This document shows, piece by piece, positions 55,600-64,000 of a stretch of 64,000 nt of DNA. The position numbers and the translations under genes were made by a program. This stretch comes from Isoetes taiwanensis. Lineage: Eukaryota > Streptophyta > Lycopodiopsida > Isoetales > Isoetaceae. The notes under the pieces were generated by a model. That model saw only the letters and a list, made by a program, of their open reading frames with translations, was not told the origin of the DNA and made no database searches. Where the stretch lies: the NCBI GenBank assembly GCA_021234155.1, contig JAJEKV010000053.1:1189307-1253306 (forward strand), read 5' to 3'. Each line of letters starts with the position of its first letter. Within the stretch, counting starts at the first letter, position 1.

Positions 55600-56715
55600 T
55601 TGGCCATAGGGAATGTTCTTACTTGAACCCTATTTCGATACAGGTAAAAGCCGATTGATATAGATAGCTATTCCATCTCCGTCTATCTCCACATCATGAT
55701 CCTTTCCACAGTCCTCTCCATTCCATCTTCCTACTTTTTGCCTCCCAATATCCGCTTCCTTTTTCGATCATCCCCTTTTCTTCATTCCGTCCCATATCAT
55801 TGTCTTTCTTGGTAGTCTCCTCCAGACACCATTTTTTATTCTATGTAATTCCCTGTCATGTCGTACCATGTACCTTTTAGCCCATCTCAATTAATACCAT
55901 GGTAAATTTAAGGCAAACCGACACTGAGAGCATAAGATCTACTTTGGCAGAAACAAACTGGTAGTCTCAAACTGGAAGCTCTGAAGAATCTTGAACAAAA
56001 CTTCATCCAGTTTGGCAGCTTCGACATGATTTAGTTCACATCCTGAATGCTCCAAAACCAAGGTATACTGGAATGGAACAATGTTGCTATGGGGGAGGAG
56101 GATCCCATCATTCCAAGGACCTCCAATGAAAGCTTCACCAATGCTGAATGGATGAACTTGTTTCTTTGAACGAAAGATCCTGCATGAACCTAACGAGGAC
56201 CTCACAAAAGGTATCAAACTAGATTTCCTTTCCGTAAAATGGAGGTCCCAATGCTTAAAAAAGGAATGTTGTAATGGAATGGATTGAACATGAAGGTGTT
56301 AGGCTAGAAGAAGTTGGCAAACAAATCTGTAGCCTTGAGCCAAACATGTACGTCGACTCTATCCACTAGCTCAAATATCCCTAGTACTTCATGATCGAAG
56401 TCAGCTCCCATGAATTGGCCATTACCCTGTTGTGCAGAGAAGCAGAATCATTCACAAAGGCTTTCAAATCAAGTTTCACAAATGGGAGTATCACTTCAAT
56501 CTCGAAAACCCCAAATCTCTGCCAACTATAGCCTTCTTGCAACCACATAACCTTAACCCGGTCTATTGGAATCTGCATTGTTTCAAAGCCCTTTTCAACT
56601 CAGTGGGCCAATTCATTTCAGCCTCCTTCCAACCTGACAAACCTCCAGTTGTCTTCGTTCAAATCGACCTCCTTAAGTCTATTCCCCAGAAAATTAGCTA
56701 TCTGGACCTTTTTGG
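55600..56715 (+). pseudogene. LINE ORF1 5' part, copy C (tandem with copy B)
   Basis: It starts with a leader (ACTTGAACCCTATTTCGATA at about 55613) and an ATG at 55899 (MVNLRQTDTES). The DUF4283-like section is in frame 56432-56806 (KGFQIKFHKWEYHFNLENPK, VFVQIDLLKSIP). Homology with ORF1 stops at about 56715, where the leader of copy B (ACTTGAACCCTTTTTCGACA) begins. It is therefore a direct tandem duplication of the element's 5' end. Confidence 0.7.
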
Positions 56716-58320
56716 CTCCTCTGGGTCCTTACTTGAACCCTTTTTCGACACAGATAAGAGCCGATTGATCCCGATAGCTATCCCATCTCTGTCTATCTCC
56801 ACATGATGATCTTTCCACGGTCCTCTCCATTATATCTTCCCACTTTTTTTCCTCCCAATATCCACTGCATTTTTCAATCATCCCCTTTTCTTCATTCCGA
56901 CCTATATCATTGTCATTCTTGGTAGTCCCCCTCCCCCCACACACACCCCACACACACCATTTTTTATTCTATATAACTCTCTATCATGTCGTACCATGTA
57001 CCTTTTAGCCCATCTCAATTAATACTAGGGCAAATCTAAGGCAAACTGATGCTGAGAGCATAGGATCTACTTTTGCAGCTCAGAAACAAACCGATACTCT
57101 CAAATTGGAAGCTTTGAAGAATCTCGAACAAAACTTCATTATGGCAAATCTAAGGCAAACCGACGCTGAAAGCATAAGATCTACTTTGGTAGCTCAGAAA
57201 CAAACTAATAATCTCAAACTAGGAGCTCTGAAGAATCTTGAATAAAACTTCATCCAATTTGGCATCTTCGACATGATTTAGTTCACAGCCGGAATGCTCC
57301 AAAATCAAGGTATACCAAAATGAGACAATGTTGGGGGAGGAGAATCCTATCATTCCAAGAACCTCCAATGAAATCTTCACCTATGCTGAATGGATTGTCA
57401 CGGGAACAGAAGATCCTGCATGAATTGGATGAGGACCTCACAATAGGTATCAAACTGGATTTCCTTTCAGTAAAACAGAGGTTCCAATGCTTAAAAAGGC
57501 ATGTTGTAATTGAATGGATTGAATGTGAAGGTGTTAGGCTAGAAGAAGTCGCCAAACAAATCTCTAGCCTTGAGCCAAATATGTACGCCGACTCTATCCA
57601 CTGGCTCAAATATCCCTAGTACTTCATGCTCGAAGTGAGCTCCCATGAATCAGCCATTTCCGTGATGTGCAGAGAAGCAGAATCATGCACAAAGGATTCC
57701 AAATCAAGTTTCACAAATGGGAGTATCACTTTAATCCTGAAAATCCCAAATCTCTGCCAATTATAGCCTTCCTGCAACCATATAACTTTAACCTGGTCCA
57801 TTGGAACCTGGACTGCTTCAAAGCCCTTTTCAACTCAGTGGGCCAATTCATTTCAGCCTCCTTCCAAGTTGACAAACCTCCAGTTGTCTTCATTGAAATC
57901 GACTTCCTTAAACCTATTCCCTAGGAAATTAGCTATTTGGATCTTTTTGGCTCCTTTAGGAAGGCTGAAGCTCAGCCCGAGGAGCACCCCCCTTCCTCCC
58001 CTCCCCCTTTTCCCCGAGTATATGTAGCAAAATGTTTTGGGAGGATTAAAATGCACATCCTTAATCGAGATCAATGGAATAAATATTCAAAGGCAACAAT
58101 ATAGATCTGGTCAAAGCTACCGAAATGCGAGGCGAATCACAAGCAAACATGGAAAATGAGGAAAAGGTTGGGAGCATGGGTAGTGCCCAAAGGATTCAAA
58201 GGAAAAGAAGGACAAAAAGAAAGACTTAGGCGAATAACTGAAATTTATCATGAGAGAATCACGGAGGCATTCAAAGATAAGAAACAATTCAAAGCAAAAC
58301 ATGATACATGACATGCGAGT
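56716..58320 (+). pseudogene. LINE ORF1, copy B
   Basis: The leader is at 56716-57028. The first start codon position is mutated (CTAG instead of CATG near 57026), but an in-frame ATG at 57141 survives within a 114-bp tandem repeat. Frames 57320-57619 (IGIKLDFLSVKQRFQCLKRH, EWIECEGVRLEEVAKQISSL) and 57667-57924 (KGFQIKFHKWEYHFNPENPK, VFIEIDFLKPIP) carry the N-terminal and DUF4283-like parts. A basic tail follows to about 58310 (RKRLGAWVVPKGFKGKEG). Stops near 57619 and 57924 break it. Confidence 0.7.
57029..57256 (+). repeat. 114-bp in-frame tandem repeat in LINE ORF1 copy B
   Basis: GGCAAATCTAAGGCAAAC starts at 57029 and again at 57143, exactly 114 bp (38 codons) apart. It encodes a repeated ANLRQTDAESIxST module. 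Copies A and C have a single unit. Confidence 0.85.
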
Positions 58321-58362
58321 GGAAGGGAAAGAACGGAGGTCACCTTTGCTCTGAAAGTAGGT

Positions 58363-59000
58363 ATGGCCAAGTTTAATGGGGACAATCCACTTTCCGAATA
58401 TATATCAAGAGTGAAGATAAAGACTTGGATGTGCTACAACAAAAGATATAGCAAAATGTCCCAAATAAATGTGGTTGAAACAGTTACCCAAGTAGGAAAC
58501 ATGGAGGATTGTGCCCCGGACCTTTACAGTGTAGAGACAAAAGAATTCCGAAGACTATATAGCAGACCAGATTCTCTGGGATGATTGGGATGAATATGAT
58601 AATGGAAACTCATATAGTGTCTTGGGTAAAATCCAAGATGAGCAGGAACTTTGCAACAAGAAATTTCCACGGGGATCGATTACCGAATCTGAGGGAGATA
58701 GCTCCTAAAAGAGACAGGAGATACATGGAAGACCTATGTGGGCATACCTTCAATGATTTACGAACCAATAGCCACTCCACCCCCACCACTAATTTGCCTC
58801 TCACCCAGCCTAACTCCAATAGTCAATCCTCCCTAACATGTGATAACTCTATGCCTATGGATGCTTCTATGCCTTCGATTTATCTGAAACATGTTCCTGA
58901 ATGTATCAGGTTAGTCCAAAGCATTGTCTCTGATGCAATTAACGAGTATCTGGCCTCCTTAACAACTTATGGAAAGGTCAGCAGCTGTGGCGGTGAGTAG
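58363..59000 (+). pseudogene. Unassigned downstream ORFs of the LINE ORF1 unit
   Basis: Two frames, 58363-58584 (MAKFNGDNPLSEYISRV...) and 58581-59000 (139 residues, Ser/Thr/Asn/Pro-rich middle TPTTNLPLTQPNSNSQS), follow ORF1 in the same orientation. They may be its C-terminal part. Part of the second (58700-58870) is mirrored in the left arm. I recognise no domain. Confidence 0.35.
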
Positions 59001-59340
59001 AAAGAACATTCGAAGCAATAGGGTAACCAGATAAGTACTCCTACCTCTTTGGAATCTTTGACTCTGGACTCTAATGCTTTCGAGATGGTCAACATACATA
59101 GTCCAAGTAATTCTCCTCTATCAAAATTCTGAGACCAAGAGGAGATCTTAGAGGAAGAGATGGATGTCCCTTGTCCGAGAGATAGCGAGCTCTAAACAGG
59201 TACCTTGCCCTTGAACCAAGTAAAGACAATAAACTCAGGAAAAAGCGGAGAAAGAAGTATGCAAAGGACCCCACATTTGATGGTCATCCCTCCAATACTA
59301 GGAAAAGGCCAGGCAATCGGCCTGAACGTTCTTTTCCGCT

Positions 59341-59359
59341 GGGGGGGAGGGAGGGGGGG
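59341..59359 (+). other. G-run cluster (possible G-quadruplex)
   Basis: GGGGGGGAGGGAGGGGGGG has several runs of three or more G, enough for a four-stranded fold. The left arm holds the matching C-rich tract near 45955-45980. Confidence 0.6.
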
Positions 59360-59897
59360 AATGCACTTATACAAAAAAGGGATATGTCATGTGCATGGAG
59401 AAGGTGGCAAAAACACCCTCGTATACGATCTTTTGGAAGGAAAATTTAACCACTTCCATAAAAGTTTTACCTCAACTAGTGATCAAAAACCCATAACTCA
59501 TACATATACATGTGACACATTGTATGGCAGCCAAGTGAGCCCCCCTTGAGGGTGTGGGGAGGGATGCACTTATACAAAAAAGGGATGCCTTCTCCTCCTT
59601 ACCCTGTTTTTTTCCTCTATCCATAAAGATCATATTATGGAATCTGAGGGGTAATAATCCTCATAAAAAATTGCCCATAAGCAGTTGGAGATGGCGGATC
59701 TAGACCCTTTTATACAAAAACACAATAAATTAATCTGGTAGAGATGCAAACTATTCCAGGATGCAAGCCTCTAGAATGTAGATATTGTGTTATGCTTTAG
59801 ATTGGATAGAATATAACTTAGAGGCCATGTTCAGACTGGACAAATCGTTCGATCTGCTTAGAACAGATAAATTGCTTGACCGATAGTTTAAGGGAGG

Positions 59898-59992
59898 TCA
59901 ACCCTCCCCTCTCGCAGATCATGGGAGAATAACCCTCTCAGGCTTTGGCCTCTAGGGTTATTTCCTAAAATCTACCCGAGGGGAGGGTTAAC
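59898..59992. mobile_element. Foldback element in right arm
   Basis: GTCAACCCTCCCC pairs with GGGGAGGGTTAAC. An inner stem AACCCTCTCAGGC / GCCTCTAGGGTT is also present. It is the mirror copy of 45525-45623 and lacks that copy's long A run. Confidence 0.75.
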
Positions 59993-60240
59993 ATCCTCGT
60001 CATTGCTACAGCCATATTCATAATGCTACTGGAGCTTCCTGCACACCAAAGCGAGCCTAGCATCCAACTATCACCACCAAATACCATAGCCTTTGCTCAA
60101 AATCACGTTCTTCGATGCTGGAAGAGAAACATAGGGATGCTTTGTATATTATAAGGATGAACAACATCAAGACACACATGTTTATCTCATCAACCATTTG
60201 CATAACAACACGGGATGGTAAGGACATAAATGTTAATGCT

Positions 60241-60270
60241 GCGGTTCTATTGCGCTAGCTATAGAACCGC
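60241..60270. repeat. Perfect 10-bp inverted repeat at the arm/DIRS boundary
   Basis: GCGGTTCTAT (60241-60250), a 10-base spacer, and ATAGAACCGC (60261-60270). It lies exactly where homology to the left arm ends and the DIRS-like element starts, so it may be part of that element's terminus. Confidence 0.75.
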
Positions 60271-60446
60271 CATTCCTTGGATGGGGACGCCACCTCAGCC
60301 CATTTTCCCTTTTTATAGCCCATTTTTTCTTGTCTTTGGCTATCGGCGTTCTCCTTGAGCTTTTTTCCTAGCTTCATTCGCCTCTACCTAGTTTTATTAC
60401 CTCTAAAGGCTGGTCCCGCGGTCGAAAGCTCTACACAGGACGGTTA

Positions 60447-61553
60447 ATGGTGCATGTTGCCCTAAAGCTGCGTTCCAACAAAGTTTTCAAGACTTCTCAC
60501 GTTATGGCAGATCAAGACGTTCCTAGCACCTCTCGGGTTTCTTTGCGGGCTCGAAAGGGCCAAAGCGGGTCGCCCTTGAGCCTTGCCCCTTCCACCCAGC
60601 CTATCGCGGCGTGCTTGCTCCCATTCTTTGTTTGATTGCCTCTCGGGGTGTCTGGCTGTACATACCCCCTACCCCTTGTCTGTTGAGCTGTCACCCGATT
60701 TTTCCTCTACTCGGATGCACGGGCCTAGCTTCTCACTACGGCTTTCGGCTGGTCCATCTCGGCGCTGTTTCCTCTGTGTCTTTTGCCTGCATCGCCCCCC
60801 ACTGTGTTCTCCTTTGCCTCTGCGGCTCCCCACGTAGGTATAGGCCACTCTTTGCCCGACCACAAGTTACTGCGGTTCCCTCCTCTCGGCCCATGGATAT
60901 GGTGCCTCCGTTCTTCACCGGACCCTTGATTCACGGATGGCCTTGGATCCGAGGCCTTCAATCGACCCTCTCTTCTAACACTTACGTTCATGAAGCGGTC
61001 GAGTCTTTGCGCCAAGAAGTTAAAATGAGCGTTAAATCGCGTCGGTTCCCAACTTTAAGAGGAGTCAGCAGCGCCATCGGTATGAGTTCCTTTATGCGGC
61101 CCGGTCCGGTTAGGGAGCTTCATGCTCGGCCGGTGCCCTATCTCCTCGAGTGCCGATGCTATCCTCTCAAATTGTCGAGGAAGGTAAAAGTGCCACTTTC
61201 TGAGAGGATGAAGTTTACGATTATTGCTGATCGCGAAGGCTATGATGTCGCCTTAGATTTTGACGACCACACTAGCTCGGCAGATGCATCGTGATCGGCG
61301 CCCTCCTGTCTCTAGGTCCACTGCTTCGTCTGCTGGCTCCACCTTCTCTGCCGCACCTCAATCTCCTTTCTCCTCATCTAGGTCGGGTGCCCGGCCATTC
61401 TGCACTTTTTGTGGGCGCCTGGGCCATCGCATTGAAACATGCCATTCTCGCCCCAATACGGGCTCCCCGGCTGCTCCCCTTCCGCATTTGGTCCCGCCCC
61501 CAAGTCCTTTAGTGCCGGCCCCGGCTCCATTTTTTCCTCGTCCTGGCCCTTGA
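60447..61553 (+). pseudogene. DIRS-type gag with CCHC zinc knuckle
   Basis: The start is uncertain: a frame opens at 60447 (internal MADQDVPSTSRVSLRARKGQ) and the reading shifts to 60611-61294, whose C-terminal half looks genuine (PMDMVPPFFTGPLIHGWPWI, YPLKLSRKVKVPLSERMKF). Near 61280 it shifts again to the frame with the knuckle CTFCGRLGHRIETC (CX2CX4HX4C, about 61407-61450) and a Pro-rich tail ending at 61553. The knuckle would bind element RNA. Confidence 0.65.
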
Positions 61554-61852
61554 ATCTTAGTTCTCCCCCTGGGATTTTTTTTCCTTGTTGTCAGAGATTC
61601 TCGTTATTAATGCAAGTTTGGTCTTGTTCATTGTTACGTTTTTGTGGTATAAATTTGATTAATTTGTTTGTGCTACCGGTGGGCTGTGGTTGTTTTTTCT
61701 TGTCCTTTTTTGGTATGTTGGGGTTTGCTGAAAGGCTAGATGTGCAGTTGGTTAGGTATGGTATATTGTTACGTTTTTTCTTACTCGGCGTCCTAATTAG
61801 CTGTATCGTCTGGTTTCTTGGGTTTATGTTTTTGATGGGCTAGGTATTTTTA

Positions 61853-63280
61853 ATGTTCGTTTTGGGCATTTTTTATCCGCAGGTTTTCATTCGACTGACT
61901 TGGTTTTGTTTTTCTGGCGGCGACATGACTTACAGTTTTGTGCTCGTTTTTTCAGAATGTGCTCCTATCACCACCGTCATTCCTCATCTAGGCATCGACC
62001 CCTCCCTTGCTGACGATTTGGCTTCTACTTCTGTGGTCCTTAACCGTCTCCAGACTGCTCTTCCTTTCTGGCAGTCTATATATTCCTCGCAACAAGTCTT
62101 GCATTGGATTCAGTTTGGTTATCGCCTCCCTTGGTTATCTTCTTGTCCATCGGTTGCTTTTTCCGCCCCAAACCACTCTTCTCTGTCTGCCCACCTAGAG
62201 TTTGCTCGCTCAGCTGTATCTGATCTCTTGCGTACGGGTGCCGCATCCCAGGTCCTCTCACAGCCTTTCTTTTGCTCCCCTTTGGGTGTCGTCCCCAAAG
62301 CCCTCAACAAGTTTCGCCTTATCCTTGATTTGCGATGTTTGAACTCCTTCTTGACCATCCCCTCCTTCCGGTACGAGTCTCTTCAGTTGCTTTCACATTT
62401 ATGTCTACCTAATGATTTCCTCTTTGCAGTCGACCTTAAGTCTAGGTAGCACCATGTCTCTATCTGGCCTCCTCACCGCACTTTTTTGGGATTTGAGCTC
62501 GAGGGTCTATTTTATGTCTTTAATGTCCTCCCTTTTGGTCTTGCTTCCGCTCCCTTTGTCTTTACCAAGTTAGTCAGACAGTTAGTTCGGTTTTGGCGTG
62601 GTCAGGGTATTCGTTGCTTGCCCTATGTCGATGACATCTTGTTTTTATGCCAGTCCCTCCCTGAGTCTTTCCAGATTCGCGTCATTGCCGATTTGCAGCA
62701 GGCCAGTTTTCTCTTGGCATGGAAGAAGTGTCGTTTTCATCTCTCACACCGCACAATCTTCTTAGGCTTCATAGTAGATGCTCAGGAAGGTTTCTTTCGC
62801 ATTTCTCAGGCCAAGAAGGAGCGGGTCTTGTCTTTTTGTTCTGGTATGTTAGCCTCCCAGTATATCACCTCTCGCCTCATTACCCGGTTTCTTGGTTTTA
62901 TCCAGTCTTTGCGCTTAGTCCTGGGTCATCTTTGTGCTGCCTTGACTTGGGGCCTCAATTCAGATTTGCGCGATGCAGACCTTTGGGATACCCCTCTCCT
63001 TTTGTCGCCTCTTGCGTCTCAGGAAATCCGGTTGTGGGAGACTGTTATACGTCATTTCGACCGAGCCCCTGTATGGCCCCCCACTGTGGTCAAGTCTACC
63101 TTGATGAGGGCTGGGGTGGCTGGCTTTCACGTCCCGGTTCTCAGCCTCTCTCCTTCTCTGGTGTCTTCTCAGCAGATGCTCGCCTCCAATCTTCCACTTG
63201 GCGCGAACTCTTTGCTCTTTTTCAGATCTTGCAATCCTTTACTGACCGCATCTCGCGTGATAACTCGCGGGGATAACTAA
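61853..63280 (+). pseudogene. DIRS-type reverse transcriptase and RNase H start
   Basis: The frame 61853-62449 carries LRTGAASQVLSQPFFCSPLG, KFRLILDLRCLNSFL and FAVDLKS. A TAG at 62446-62448 interrupts the usual DLKSGYHHV box. The frame 62486-63280 continues with YVFNVLPFGLASAPFVFTKL, the catalytic box CLPYVDDILFL (about 62620-62650) and TIFLGFIVD. Near 63090 the reading shifts to the 62719-63276 frame, which holds the RNase H start (STWRELFALFQILQSF, then DNS). A T-rich stretch with an acceptor-like TTTTTTCAG near 61949-61957 separates gag from pol. Confidence 0.85.
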
Positions 63281-63283
63281 AAT

Positions 63284-63898
63284 GTGTTTTTTCTGTTACA
63301 GAATGGCGGTTCACGATCTCCAATCCTTCATTTGTTGCTCCTTGAAGTACTAATTTTTTGCTATCAGCATCGGATTCAGTTGGAGCCGTTGTGGGTTCCA
63401 CGTTTGGAGAATGAGTGGGCTGATTATCTATCAAAGATCCGGGCCTTTGACGAGTTTTCTCTCTCCCCATCTATTTTTCATCTCTTGGAGGAGCGCTGGG
63501 GCCCTCATCATGTGGATCGTTTTGCTAGCCCATCCAATGCCTTGCTGCCAGTCTTCAATACTAAGGATTGTTACCCTCATCGGATTGCGCCTGATGCATT
63601 GTCTTATGATTGGCATGTGTTCAATAACTACTGCTTTCCTCCGCCTGCCTTGATTCCCGAAGTATTGCATCACGCTCGTCTTTGTAGAGCACGGCTTATG
63701 CTAGTTGTCTTCGCTTGGCCTTCTGCACCTTGGTGGCCGTTGCTTGCCGTCGATTCCTCTTCTTGGCAGCCCTTTGTTCACGATGCCGTCTTTTTTCATG
63801 AATTTTCTCATGCCTTACTCCCATCACCCTCTTCTCCCATTGCAGGCTCTCGCCGACATGCTGCTTTATTTGCCTTACATTGTAATTTTTTCGATTAA
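63284..63898 (+). pseudogene. DIRS RNase H end and conserved pre-recombinase region
   Basis: The frame begins with LLQNGGSRSPILHLLLLEVL, then WVPRLENEWADYLSK (RNase H end), then the DIRS-typical FHLLEERWGPHHVDRFASPS, VFNTKDCYPHRIAPDALSYD and NNYCFPPPALIPEVLHHA. It stops at 63898. The tyrosine recombinase is not reached inside the window. Confidence 0.8.
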
Positions 63899-64000
63899 AT
63901 GGATCTTTATTGGTTCATCTGGTCATTTTCTCTTTTTAATTTGTCTTGTTCTAAGTTATGTTTCCCAGTTTAGGGGTTGCTTGGCTTCTTTTGCTTGTCG

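Larger units (their letters stand above)
55690..60235 (+). repeat. Right arm of the large inverted duplication
   Basis: The reverse complement of 45262-47923, with extra material: a second tandem copy of the LINE ORF1 5' part and a 58000-58510 block lost from the left arm. The foldback insertion at 59898-59992 and the C/G-run region near 59340 have mirrored partners at 45525-45623 and about 45955-45980. Confidence 0.85.
60241..64000 (+). mobile_element. DIRS-type retrotransposon, 3' end beyond window
   Basis: Gag with a CCHC knuckle, then an RT and RNase H of the DIRS class and the DIRS-specific WGPHHVDRFAS segment. There is no integrase or aspartic protease. DIRS elements move with a tyrosine recombinase encoded after or overlapping RNase H; that gene would lie past 64000. 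Several frame changes suggest decay. Composition is C/T-rich and distinct from the flanking arm. Confidence 0.85.

Noticed and set aside
60725-61015. Minus-strand ORFs in the DIRS gag region
   Set aside because: Antisense shadows of the gag frame; Arg/Gly-rich because of high GC.

Overview
The window looks like nuclear DNA of a land plant with a large, repeat-rich genome. The evidence is a plant-type histone H2B, a chloroplast thylakoid-lumen pentapeptide-repeat gene with GT-AG introns, a five-exon C2H2/RING gene, a chromodomain-bearing Ty3 retrotransposon, and L1-type LINEs with a DUF4283-like ORF1. A DIRS-type retroelement at the right end, together with several LINE lineages, fits a fern or other seedless plant, but that placement is inference.

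Layout. 1-3.9 kb: unassigned sequence around one intronless H2B gene. 3.9-21.2 kb: a decayed Ty3/gypsy chromovirus (gag, protease, RT, RNase H, integrase, chromodomain, 3' LTR). Its integrase gene is split by an 8.9 kb non-autonomous relative that has the same LTR, PBS and 3' leader but no recognisable pol. 21.2-28.8 kb: a 5'-truncated plus-strand LINE, an LTR end with a Met-tRNA PBS, and minus-strand LINE pieces, one of them duplicated in tandem. 29.1-30.9 kb: the thylakoid lumenal 17.4 kDa protein gene. 31-37 kb: repeats, foldback elements, a uL18-family ribosomal protein gene and one unassigned ORF. 37.5-40.3 kb: a poly(A)-tailed, 5'-truncated L1 and the C-terminal part of a hAT transposase. 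42.1-42.7 kb: the C-terminal half of an FCP1/NIF-type phosphatase.

45.3-60.2 kb is the most unusual part. Two long inverted arms carry the same LINE ORF1 sequence and the same small foldback insertion. They enclose about 7.8 kb that holds an apparently intact C2H2/RING gene (52363-54612), a copia LTR end, a LINE scrap, foldback elements and a 466 bp Mutator-like element with a perfect 9-bp target-site duplication. 60.24-64.0 kb: a DIRS-type retroelement (gag with CCHC knuckle, RT, RNase H) that runs off the window before any tyrosine recombinase would be reached.

Host genes that look functional are H2B, the lumenal protein, the C2H2/RING protein and probably uL18. They are unrelated in role and form no operon or pathway. 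Nearly everything else is mobile-element sequence at different stages of decay. All calls come from reading the sequence; no database search or alignment program was used.
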